In this document: piece by piece, positions 46,509-55,700 of the stretch
Layout of the letters: each line of letters opens with the position of its first letter
Numbering within the stretch: the first letter of the stretch is position 1
NCBI GenBank assembly: GCA_013288885.1
Contig: JABDBA010000001.1
Coordinates: 82,765-146,764, forward strand
Length of the DNA: 64,000 nt
DNA from: Gammaproteobacteria bacterium
GTDB taxonomy: Bacteria; Pseudomonadota; Gammaproteobacteria; JABDBA01
Reading direction: 5' to 3'
Position numbers and translations under genes: made by a program
Notes under the pieces: model-generated
Seen by the model: only the letters and a program-made list of their open reading frames with translations
Told to the model about the DNA's origin: nothing
The model's database searches: none

Positions 46509-47836
46509 ACGAACCCATAGCTTATCACGGCGCTATTTTTTATTTCAAAGAAACAGCTACCATTGCGAATTTACCTATTAACAAAGATAAACTATCGGAT
46601 CAAGATACGCAGTATGTTTATATTGAAGATGGTGTGCTCGTGGTTGATGCAGGCAAAATTAAATTTGCAGGAAATTTCTCAGAATTAAAAAATAAATTCC
46701 CTGGCATTAAAGTGGTGGATTATAAAAATAAAATCATCACCCCTGGTTTTATCGACACACATCAACATGCCACGCAAAGCGCTATTGTGGCCGCCTACGG
46801 TGATAAATTATTAGAGTGGTTAGATAATTACGTATTCCCCAGTGAAAGCAGTTATAGCGACAAAGCCAGCGCTACAAAAGATTTAACATTTTTTTTAGAT
46901 CAATTAGTCAGCAACGGCACTACTACAGCGGTATCTTACGGGCCGTTATTTTATGAAGCATCAGATATATTTTTTGAAGAATTGAAAAAAAGAAATATGC
47001 GTTTTATTACGGGCAATATTATTATGGACGAAAACTCGCCCGCTAACTTGCAATTAACCACGCAAGTAAACTATGACAATTGTCAAAAACTGATTGCCAA
47101 ATGGCACAATAAAAACCGTCTTTCTTACTGTATTTCGCCACGCTTTGCCTTAGCTTGTTCAGGAGCGATGCTCGAAATGTGTGGGGCACTAAAAAAAGAG
47201 CATCCGGATTGTTACATTCAAACGCATTTAGATGAAAATCTAAATGAAATTGCAGCTGTTAAAAAATTGTATCCAAAACTTAAAAATTATTTTGATGTAT
47301 ATGATCATTATGGCCTTGCAACGGATAGAACGATATTCGGCCATTGTATTCACACTACCGATGCAGAACTCGAGGCCTTTAAAAAAACCGGTGCTATTAT
47401 TTCTTGGTGTCCACTCAGCAATAATTTTTTAGGCAGCGGTTTATTTAATTTTGCACGCGCGTTAAAATATACCGATAAAATTACTTTGGGTACAGATTGG
47501 GGCGCAGGCAATTGTCTTTCGATGTTTGCGGTGTTAGATGATGCGTACAAAGTATCGATGCTTAATAGCGTTAAATTACCCAGCATGGTGCGTTGGTATA
47601 TGGCGACATATGGGGCAGCAAGAGCATTACAACTCCACGATAAAATTGGTACGTTTAAACCGGGTAAAGAAGCCGATTTTGTAGTGATTGACCCCAACGC
47701 CACACCATATTTAAAATACCGCCGCGAAAAAGTCAGCGATATTTTTGAGTTGCTGTTTATTTTGATGACCTTAGGCTCTGAAGAAAATATCAAAGCGACG
47801 TATATTTATGGCGAGTGTGCGTATTTGGGGGATTAG
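46505..47836 (+). CDS. guaD: guanine deaminase-like amidohydrolase
   Basis: 443 residues. Amidohydrolase metal ligands are visible: GFIDTHQHATQS (HxH) near residue 84, QTHLDENLNEI near 240, FGHCIHTTD near 279 and GTDWGAGNCLSMF near 329. The segment WLDNYVFPSE and ISPRFALACS are specific to guanine deaminase, which converts guanine to xanthine and ammonia. It lies in an operon with the MFS gene, suggesting purine salvage from the host. Confidence 0.88.
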   Translation: MNEPIAYHGAIFYFKETATIANLPINKDKLSDQDTQYVYIEDGVLVVDAGKIKFAGNFSELKNKFPGIKVVDYKNKIITPGFIDTHQHATQSAIVAAYGDKLLEWLDNYVFPSESSYSDKASATKDLTFFLDQLVSNGTTTAVSYGPLFYEASDIFFEELKKRNMRFITGNIIMDENSPANLQLTTQVNYDNCQKLIAKWHNKNRLSYCISPRFALACSGAMLEMCGALKKEHPDCYIQTHLDENLNEIAAVKKLYPKLKNYFDVYDHYGLATDRTIFGHCIHTTDAELEAFKKTGAIISWCPLSNNFLGSGLFNFARALKYTDKITLGTDWGAGNCLSMFAVLDDAYKVSMLNSVKLPSMVRWYMATYGAARALQLHDKIGTFKPGKEADFVVIDPNATPYLKYRREKVSDIFELLFILMTLGSEENIKATYIYGECAYLGD

Positions 47837-47840
47837 TTTA

Positions 47841-48179
47841 TTATGTTATTGCTGCAAGCCCCTTATCGGCAACTAAGTTTAATAATTTTAAGGATGTTCC
47901 TCGCGGATGCTTTTCACCTTGTTCCCATTGTCGTACTGTCGAGGCGCTAGTATTGAGGAGTTTAGCAAAAACAGATTGGCTTACTTTCTCATGTAAACGA
48001 ATATCTTTAATCTGTCGCGGTGAAAAATCTTTAACGGGTTTTAAGCATAATAAATCGAATTCACGCAAAGTGGTTGCATTAATAACGTTGGCATCATAAA
48101 GCCCTCTCGCCATTTCATGCGCAACATCTAGTAAAGAGTTCTTACTAGGTATCTTAATTGTTTTCTTCATTTTTTTCAT
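47841..48179 (-). CDS. HigA/NadS-type helix-turn-helix antitoxin
   Basis: 112 residues. The C-terminal HTH is clear: IRLHEKVSQSVFAKLLNTSASTVRQWEQGEKHPRGTSLKLLNLV (about 60-104). The N-terminal part resembles antitoxins paired with HigB/RelE toxins. It overlaps by ATGA the end of a toxin fragment (48176-48274), so the pair is broken and the antitoxin is now solitary. Confidence 0.83.
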   Translation of the reverse strand: MKKMKKTIKIPSKNSLLDVAHEMARGLYDANVINATTLREFDLLCLKPVKDFSPRQIKDIRLHEKVSQSVFAKLLNTSASTVRQWEQGEKHPRGTSLKLLNLVADKGLAAIT

Positions 48180-48274
48180 GGTATCACCTCAATTAATTCA
48201 CCATTTTTCATCAAAGCATTTAACTGAGATTCGGTTGCATCTAAATAATAATGTGCCAACCGTTTAATATAAAT
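48176..48274 (-). pseudogene. C-terminal remnant of a RelE/HigB-type toxin
   Basis: On the minus strand, 32 codons after an in-frame TGA read ...KRLAHYYLDATESQLNALMKNGELIEV.., much like the ending of HigB-type toxins (LA..YL..s..ql..li..GeLiEV). The TGA overlaps the antitoxin ATG as in intact operons. No start codon or upstream toxin body exists; the sequence just upstream is now a promoter region facing the other way. Confidence 0.6.
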
Positions 48275-48277
48275 TCA

Positions 48278-48305
48278 TTGGATAATTTAATTATTATGTT
48301 ATAGT
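48278..48305 (+). promoter_or_regulatory. promoter of the metallophosphoesterase gene
   Basis: TTGGAT (48278-48283) and TATAGT (48300-48305) are 16 bases apart, some 37 bases before the ATG. It directly abuts the toxin remnant. Confidence 0.5.
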
Positions 48306-48341
48306 ATATTAAAACTCATGGGGACACAATAGGTAATATAC

Positions 48342-49328
48342 ATGTACCGCATACTGTTAATCAGCGACACACACGGTAAAATTGACCTGATCAACGAAAT
48401 GGCCAATCGAACAAAAGCCGATTTCGTTATTCATGCGGGCGATTTTGGTTTTTATGATCAAGACAGCATCTATAGGCTCAGCCCTCGTGAACTGCGTTTA
48501 CTCGTTACCCATTCACCCTACAGAACACAATACAACATTACTAAACAAACTGGATCTAAAGAACTTATCGAAATAGTTTCGGAACATCAATTGCTGGGTG
48601 ATTTTCCTGAATATCTTTCTGAGCAAAAACAATTTTCAGTTCCTGTTTATGCCGCGTGGGGCAATCATGAAGACGTTCAAGTTATTAAAAATTTACGCGG
48701 TAACATGCATGTAAAAAACTTGCATCTGCTCGATGAAAATAATTTTTATAAATTCCAGCATGATGATACATTCGATTTTTCACTGTACGGGCTTGGCGGA
48801 AATTTCTTGATCGGCAAAAAACTTTTTGACAAACCTGTAGCGGGTCGTGGTGGAAAAATTTGGTCAACACTACATCAATTTGGTGCTCTCTACCAAAATG
48901 TAAAGCATAAAGGAAAAGCATCTATTTTTGTGTCGCATGTCAGCCCAGGCAAAGAACCACTCTTGACTGCGATGATAACACATTTCATGCCCAATTTTTG
49001 GATTAGCGGCCATATGGGTGCGCCATATACTTGCGTCTGGAACCAATTCACCATTCGCGAAATGAATGAATCAATAAATTGGCTGCAAAATAATATTAAC
49101 TCGCTTGATGAATATAAACCCGATATCATTACTGAAGAAGCTGCGCTTGCCTATGAACTTATAAAACGCATCATCCCTAAAAAAGATTATTGGTTCAAAC
49201 GCATGTGGTACATTAATCTACCCGATGCCAAAGATGGTTATGCCCTATTAAATGTCGATGGCGGGAGATTTGCACTGGAAACGTATTCGCGGGGGATTAC
49301 GATAAAAGATCCGCCGGATATTTTTTAA
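48342..49328 (+). CDS. calcineurin-like metallophosphoesterase
   Basis: 328 residues. Metal-site motifs: ISDTHGK (residues 6-12), HAGDFG near 36, WGNHED near 106, FVSHVSPG near 198 and SGHMGA near 224. The family hydrolyses phosphoesters; the substrate is not predictable. The C-terminal 80 residues are extra. It lies 18 bases before the YdeI-like gene and may be co-transcribed. Confidence 0.85.
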   Translation: MYRILLISDTHGKIDLINEMANRTKADFVIHAGDFGFYDQDSIYRLSPRELRLLVTHSPYRTQYNITKQTGSKELIEIVSEHQLLGDFPEYLSEQKQFSVPVYAAWGNHEDVQVIKNLRGNMHVKNLHLLDENNFYKFQHDDTFDFSLYGLGGNFLIGKKLFDKPVAGRGGKIWSTLHQFGALYQNVKHKGKASIFVSHVSPGKEPLLTAMITHFMPNFWISGHMGAPYTCVWNQFTIREMNESINWLQNNINSLDEYKPDIITEEAALAYELIKRIIPKKDYWFKRMWYINLPDAKDGYALLNVDGGRFALETYSRGITIKDPPDIF

Positions 49329-49346
49329 TAATAAAGGGGGTATAGA

Positions 49347-49928
49347 ATGAATCCTAAAGTTGATTTTTATTTTAATAAAGCCAAAAAGTGGCAGGAAGAA
49401 TTAAAGAAGTTACGCACGATCGTTCTTGGCTGTCAGTTGAGCGAAGAGTTGAAATGGGGTGTTCCATGTTACACGTTTCAAGAAAGTAATGTGGTTTTAT
49501 TACATGTATTTAAAGAATACTGTGCGCTTCTGTTCTGCAAAGGTGCTTTGTTAAAAGACACTAAGGGCATTCTAATTCAACAAACCAAAAACACGCAGGC
49601 GGCGCGCCAAATTCGCTTCACCGATGTTCGAAAAATAGTGAAGATGAAAACCCTCTTGAAAACTTATATTAATGAAGCTATTGCCGTGGAAAAAGCGGGT
49701 TTAAAAGTGAATTTTAAAAAGACGGCGGAATTTAGCACTCCTGAAGAATTTCAAAATAAATTAGATAAAATTCCTGCCTTGAAAACTGCTTTTAATGCAC
49801 TGACACCTGGGCGCCAAAGAGCATACCTACTTTATTTCTCTGCCCCCAAACAATCGAAAACTCGAAACGCAAGAATTGAAAAATATATGCCGCAAATTCT
49901 CGGTGGGAAGGGGTTAAACGATAATTAG
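49347..49928 (+). CDS. YdeI/DUF1801-family protein
   Basis: 193 residues. The YdhG-like fold is seen from KWQEELKKLRTIVLGCQLSEELKWGVPCYTF to VLLHVFKEYCALLFCKGALL, and the C-terminal part has ALTPGRQRAYLLYFSAPKQSKTRNARIEK, typical of YdeI (bacteriocin-protection or OmpD-associated) proteins. Function is poorly known. A GGGGG ribosome site precedes the ATG. Confidence 0.85.
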   Translation: MNPKVDFYFNKAKKWQEELKKLRTIVLGCQLSEELKWGVPCYTFQESNVVLLHVFKEYCALLFCKGALLKDTKGILIQQTKNTQAARQIRFTDVRKIVKMKTLLKTYINEAIAVEKAGLKVNFKKTAEFSTPEEFQNKLDKIPALKTAFNALTPGRQRAYLLYFSAPKQSKTRNARIEKYMPQILGGKGLNDN

Positions 49929-49990
49929 TCAATGCTGCCGCCATTCAACGCCATCATGCTATAAAACATATTCCTTCGAATTTGTTTCTC

Positions 49991-50023
49991 CTTAAGGTTT
50001 CCTTAAGATTTTTGAGGTAAAAT
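49991..50023 (+). promoter_or_regulatory. putative PmrA box and -10 element of the ankyrin gene
   Basis: CTTAAG (49991-49996), five bases GTTTC, CTTAAG (50002-50007), then 10 bases and TAAAAT (50018-50023). It is a perfect YTTAAK-N5-YTTAAK repeat of PmrA type, at the position of a -35 element. Sixteen of its 17 bases are the same in the box before the ankyrin gene at 10435. Confidence 0.68.
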
Positions 50024-50066
50024 AACTAAATTTGGCACTATATCTATTTTCCAATAGGGGGCTTAT

Positions 50067-52736
50067 ATGACGACTTGGAACCAATATTTAACCAGACCGG
50101 AGTTTGCTCACACAAATAGATTTTTAACTGAATCTGAGTTTCGTAAGAAGTTGATCGAACAAGGAAATTTAGAGAAAGATATGGAGGAAGCCCTTAGTGT
50201 CGACCAGTATGACGAACTCCTCGCTGCCTTAGGGGGTAAAGAAGGTAGCTCTGCTACAAGTGATCAGTCTAAATGTGCAGAAATAATTAAGGACACATCA
50301 GCATTGGAGGGGAACCCGCAAACACCGTCTACTGTTACTCTTGATGAAACAGTTCGATCTGTTCTCAACACTATTATTGAAGAGGTAACAAGAATTCGTG
50401 ATAAGCATCACAAGAAGTTAGCTGCTGCTAACGTAGATGAAAAGAAGCCAGATAATGCTCACGCTACTAGCAATTCTGCTCCAGCTGGTGCAAAACCCAC
50501 TACATCTGCACTACCTACTGCTTCTGGCTCGGCTGTTTCAAGTTCTGATCCAGATTCCGAAACGCGGGATTCAGGATATACGTATTCTACATCATCAGTT
50601 TCATCGCTAGGGTCAATTTTTTCTACCCGAGATTCCCAAGTTGGAAAAGATGTTCAACCTGAGGGATTAGAAGGATGTAGGCGTGAGCGGGCTAAAATTG
50701 ATATTTATATTAATAGCCTAACTATTAATAATTACGGTAATAATACCGATCCTGCTGCGTTAAAAGAAAAAATTACGGCAGCAGCAAACGCCGTAGTGAA
50801 AACTACGCTAAGAGCGTTGAAAGCAGAAAAGACAAAAGACGCACCTGAACAAACACCAGCAAATACACCATCGGTGCCATTTGTGCCACTAAAACCCTCA
50901 GCACCGGCCGAACCATCCAAATTCTCAGCGGCAGATTTAACACCACTACAGCCGCCGCCACCTGCGGAAGTTCCGTCAGAATTACTACCAATATTGCCAT
51001 TTGTAGCGCTCGCACCTTCAGCGCCAAAACCAAAAAAAACACCTATGGTAGTACAAGAGATACCACCCTATAAAGGATCATCTAACCCATTGCCTGCACC
51101 AGTATCAGCACCTACAGGGCTGAGAAGAACAGCGCTTAATATTCGACGTGCTGAGCACCCACCTACACTGCCAATCTTACCACCGCTTCAGGACGTTAAA
51201 AGAGATGACTCAGCACCGCTGTCTGTTAATACTTTATTTGGACCACAAGCTACTGATGCTCTTGATCGAGATGAAAAAGGCGAGACTCAATTCCATAGGG
51301 ACTGCCGTAAACCTGGGACAAATCCAAAAGATATTGATGCGTTAGTAGAATTATTCCAAGTTGAAAGCGGTAAGCCTGTTGATGAGCCAAACAACGAAGG
51401 CTACACACCGCTATATTATGCAATCCGTGCAGGTAACCTGAATTTAGTAATACACTTGGTAACAATTTATAATGCCAATATAAACATTTTTACTACAGCT
51501 ACGGATCCTAAACATGAAAAAGCTATATATAACGCATTAATGCTCGCAGCTAGGCATGATAAGGTAGATATTATTATGTGGCTGTGTAAAGAGGGTAAAG
51601 CCGATCCTAATGGAAGAAATGACTTTGGTCTTACCGCGCTACATTTCGCAGTTAATGAAGGAAATTTTAACGCCGCTGAATGTTTAGTAATAGGTTGTAA
51701 CGCTAACATAAACATAGTAACTTTGGAAAAAGGTCAAACCCCCGAAAAAATGGCAAGGCAGCATTTAAAAAATAAAAAAGCTGCGCAATCAGAAAAAAAC
51801 CAAGGTCGCCAGAAAATTCTTTACTTTTTGCGCGGTGTCGCTTTGTTTCAAACTAAAAATCCTGACCGACCATTGCCTCCTACTGAAAAACTTATCGATA
51901 CGGGAAGATTTTTCGAAGAGGTACAAAAAGATTCTTTAGACGAAAAAGCAATACAAGATCTTGCTACTAAAACCCTTGATATTAATGCACAAGATAGTCA
52001 TGGCGAAACAGTACTGCATCATGCCTATAAGAAAAAAGTATCGCTGCCAACTATAAAAGCGTTAATCAATGCGGGTGCTGATCCTAGTGTTAAAAATAAA
52101 CATGATAAATCCGTATTCTATTACGCTACAAATAGTGGAAATATTTTTCTAGATGCTGATGTTCGTACATTTTTTATGAAGTTATCCCCGGCATATACAC
52201 CGCAATCAGGGGATAGCGCATTACATGAAGCGGTAAGGTGTAATAAGACTGATATATTCAATCATTTCGCTCTCTCAGACCGCATTATAAAAAAAACCAA
52301 TGATAAGAGGGAAACCGCACTACAAGTAGCTGTGTATTGTAATCGTACTGAGATGTTAGATGAATTATTGTCTTTTCGACTTCTCGCAAATCTTGATAAA
52401 ATATTAGCACAGTTACTATACCTTGCTGCTCAAATAGGGCAATTGCGAGTAGTAAAATTTCTTGTAGAAAAATATCGCGACAAATTCGATATTAAAGCAG
52501 GGCCTTATTTAGGTGGAGAGACCGCATTGCAAATTGCCGCTGCATGTGGCCATATTGAGGTGGTTGCGTATCTTAAATCTGCTGTTAGTGATAGTGAAGA
52601 ACAAAAATTAGAATCTCGACAACAAGCGCCGGGAAATGTAGCACCTCGTGCTGTTGCTTTTCCACCACCGGTTCCGACCAAACCGCCGAAACCACAAACT
52701 ATAACTTCTCAGCCACAACGGTCTTCACCTTCGTAA
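50067..52736 (+). CDS. ankyrin-repeat protein with proline-rich region, candidate Icm/Dot-type effector
   Basis: 889 residues, no signal peptide. Residues 1-230 are helical and Ser-rich; 245-375 are proline-rich (PSVPFVPLKPSAP, LQPPPPAEVPSE). Ankyrin repeats start near 400 and continue to about 845 (GYTPLYYAIRAGNLNLVIHLV, GLTALHFAVNEGNFNAAECLV, GETVLHHAYKKK, RETALQVAVYCNRTEMLDELL, GETALQIAAACGHIEVVAYL). The tail is again Pro/Ser-rich with PPPVPTKPPKP. The strong PmrA-like box upstream suggests an Icm/Dot effector that binds host proteins. The target is unknown. Confidence 0.8.
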   Translation: MTTWNQYLTRPEFAHTNRFLTESEFRKKLIEQGNLEKDMEEALSVDQYDELLAALGGKEGSSATSDQSKCAEIIKDTSALEGNPQTPSTVTLDETVRSVLNTIIEEVTRIRDKHHKKLAAANVDEKKPDNAHATSNSAPAGAKPTTSALPTASGSAVSSSDPDSETRDSGYTYSTSSVSSLGSIFSTRDSQVGKDVQPEGLEGCRRERAKIDIYINSLTINNYGNNTDPAALKEKITAAANAVVKTTLRALKAEKTKDAPEQTPANTPSVPFVPLKPSAPAEPSKFSAADLTPLQPPPPAEVPSELLPILPFVALAPSAPKPKKTPMVVQEIPPYKGSSNPLPAPVSAPTGLRRTALNIRRAEHPPTLPILPPLQDVKRDDSAPLSVNTLFGPQATDALDRDEKGETQFHRDCRKPGTNPKDIDALVELFQVESGKPVDEPNNEGYTPLYYAIRAGNLNLVIHLVTIYNANINIFTTATDPKHEKAIYNALMLAARHDKVDIIMWLCKEGKADPNGRNDFGLTALHFAVNEGNFNAAECLVIGCNANINIVTLEKGQTPEKMARQHLKNKKAAQSEKNQGRQKILYFLRGVALFQTKNPDRPLPPTEKLIDTGRFFEEVQKDSLDEKAIQDLATKTLDINAQDSHGETVLHHAYKKKVSLPTIKALINAGADPSVKNKHDKSVFYYATNSGNIFLDADVRTFFMKLSPAYTPQSGDSALHEAVRCNKTDIFNHFALSDRIIKKTNDKRETALQVAVYCNRTEMLDELLSFRLLANLDKILAQLLYLAAQIGQLRVVKFLVEKYRDKFDIKAGPYLGGETALQIAAACGHIEVVAYLKSAVSDSEEQKLESRQQAPGNVAPRAVAFPPPVPTKPPKPQTITSQPQRSSPS

Positions 52737-52785
52737 TATTCTTCAACTGCGTAACACTCGCCATAAAGGTGCTGCCAGTGGTTGT

Positions 52786-55700
52786 TTATCCTGGTGAAAT
52801 TGTTGCGCCTGCCTTTGTTGGTTCGTCTTTTTGTTCAAGTTTTTCTGTGGCGGATTGGCTTGGCCAATGTAAACCAGAAGCGGGGCTTTGGATAAATTCT
52901 AAAAACTCGTCTGCATCGCTGCTGTTTTTAAACCTTAGCGCTAAAACTCCTTTTCTAAAGTCTTTTTCTTTTAATTCAGAACAATGCTCTTCTAATTTGT
53001 TACCTAATAACTTCAATTGATTTGCAATTGTTGTTGCTGTTTTATTTACCAATTGAATAGTAACTTCTTTGAAATTTTGTGGGTTCTGTTCCACCACCAA
53101 CAAAGTTTGTAGCTGGAATAACAATTTAAATTGATCGTTAGTTTTTAAATCAGCAAAAACGGATTCCCAAGTAGGCGCGGAAGAGCTTACTGACATGTTG
53201 TCTGAAGGTGTTTGTTGGGTTGATGTAGAGCTAACTGTGCTAGAAACGCTTGAGGATGAAGAAAAGAAAGATGCATAAGATGACGAAGAAATAGAAGCTC
53301 GTTTAGTGGCTCTCTCATCCAACAATAACGGCTTGAGAGTCGAAACACGACTATCGGCTAATAAGGGGTCTTCTCCCATTTGCGGCCATTGTTGCATTTG
53401 CTTAGCAATGGCTTCAACATTTACAAATTCTTCTGAATTAAATTGTTCGACGATAGTAGGAAGTAAATGTCGCAGTGCTTGTGCTTGATGAGGATTAATT
53501 GGAAATTGATAAGGTATACTATCAGCGAAACCCTGAATAAAATAACTTCTAGCGGATTCATTCCAAAGAATACAACAATTAATATTGCCACAGAGATAAG
53601 CACCCAAAAACAAAGAGTATAAAGCGGGCAACGTCGAAGTGATAGCGGCTGAAGTGTGTGTTTGTTCTAGCCATTCATGTAACAGTTGGGTATAAACCTG
53701 TTTTATTATCTCATTTAGAAATGTAATTGCTTCGCGTTGAACCTCTTTATTTTTATCAGTCAATAGATCATATGTCGCTGCTAAAAAAGCTAAGGTTGCT
53801 TTTTGTGGTGGAAAATATTTTATTTTTTCAGTACGTCTTAAAATAACTAACTTTTTATAAATTAACGGAGTAACTACGATAAAACCACATAGATTTATAG
53901 CGTTTACTGCTGCTTTACATGAATCGGGACTTTGGTCTGATAACAACCTATTTAAACATTCGATAAAAAGAGGGTTTATGGGTTCTATAAGAGATATTTT
54001 TTTTAAAATATTTTCAGCCTTACTGCATAGGTGCCAATCCTGATCTAATGCTAAAATAACCAAACGTTCAAAAATAAAAGGGGTTATTGCTGAAATACCT
54101 AGTTTCTCTATTGTCTCTAGTAATACACTACAAACAGCAGTATCAGCTTCTCGTAGCAATGTTTCAAAACCATTAAGCACATCAGAAGATATAGAATTAG
54201 GATCCATATTTCCGATTATTTCAAGTATAGCGAGACATCGTTGCGAACTTTTATTTCTCATTAAAGCTATAAAACGCGCCAAAGATTTTTGAGTTATCGC
54301 TTTTGCACCAAAGCTTTTTAAAGCAGCTACGGCTGCCAAAAAAACATTTTCATCTTTGTCTTCCAATAAAGTTACTAATGGTTCTAGGAAAACTTCTGCC
54401 GCAGAAGATCCTATACCTTCAATTACATATGCGGCTACTTCGCGCAGTTTTTCATTTTTATCTATTAGCAATGCCTGTAAGTGTGCTGTGAATGGCGAAG
54501 GAACTGGCGAATGGCCAATGCCTTTCATTATTGGAACCATAAGATCTCTTGATAATTTATCACTCGTTATCAAAGACACCAAGTGATCAAAAATAAATAA
54601 TGTCCGCGCCATTATTATTAAAGTTTCTCTTGCGGCTTTTATAAACCCCTGTTCTTCATCTAGCCATGTAGTGTGAGCGCCACTATGCTGAATATATAAA
54701 TGCAATATTTCATCAAAGATAGATTCTTTTACAGCTTCAGGAGCCAACTTACCCATTGCAATAACTGCAGCTTTTTGGACTTTTAAATTTCCGTCTCGAA
54801 GTAAAACTTGAATACGCCCTAAAACTAAAGGTGTTGCAACTGCAGGGCCTAGCTTGCCTATAGAGGTAATTAATTTTTCATTTGTCTCTGCGTCTTTAGT
54901 TTCTAACGCTGTCAATAATTCATTTGCAATAGCAGGTATTGCTGTAGCTGCTTGAGGGCCAAAATTGCCTGCCACCAGGACAGCTTTTATACGGATTTCT
55001 TGATTTTTAACCGGAAATAATCTTTTTAAATATTCAATCGTTGTTTGGGGTAATAAACGAGGGGAGATGGAAGCCATTACATCAAGCGCTTGTGCTTGTA
55101 CTTCCTCTTTTTCATCTACCAGTAATTTTACTAAACCATCCACAACTTTAGTTGTTATCGCAGTGTCGTGAAGACTACTAATTATTTGAGCTGCTGCTTT
55201 GCGGCACTGCCATTGTTTATCAGCTAGAAGACCACGCAAACATTCAGTAAAATCCGTTGGGATATCTTTAATACCCAACTCAACACCACGAGAACTACCT
55301 AAAAGTTGAGCGCCACGAATTCCGGCTTCTCGGGTATCTTCGTTTGCTAGCAATGCTATTATATATTTACAAGTCCGCGTTATCGCTGCAGCACCTATGC
55401 GAGCAACTTGTATAAGAGCACGTTCAGCAATCGTATAATCTTTATCCGTAACTATTGAAGCCAAGCGATCTAAAATGGTAGATGTTATGAAATCAGGCTC
55501 AATAACATTTACAACATCTAACACGGCTAAACGTACACCATCATCGATATCTGCTAATAAAACTTCATACCGTTTAAGCAGGGCTGGTTTAGCCAGAGCA
55601 GATCTTATTTTTTCTACCGAAACGGGCGTAATACAACAATAATCTAAAATCCATGATGGTGCTCTGAAGCCAGGTAATTCTATATCCAATAAAATATAAT

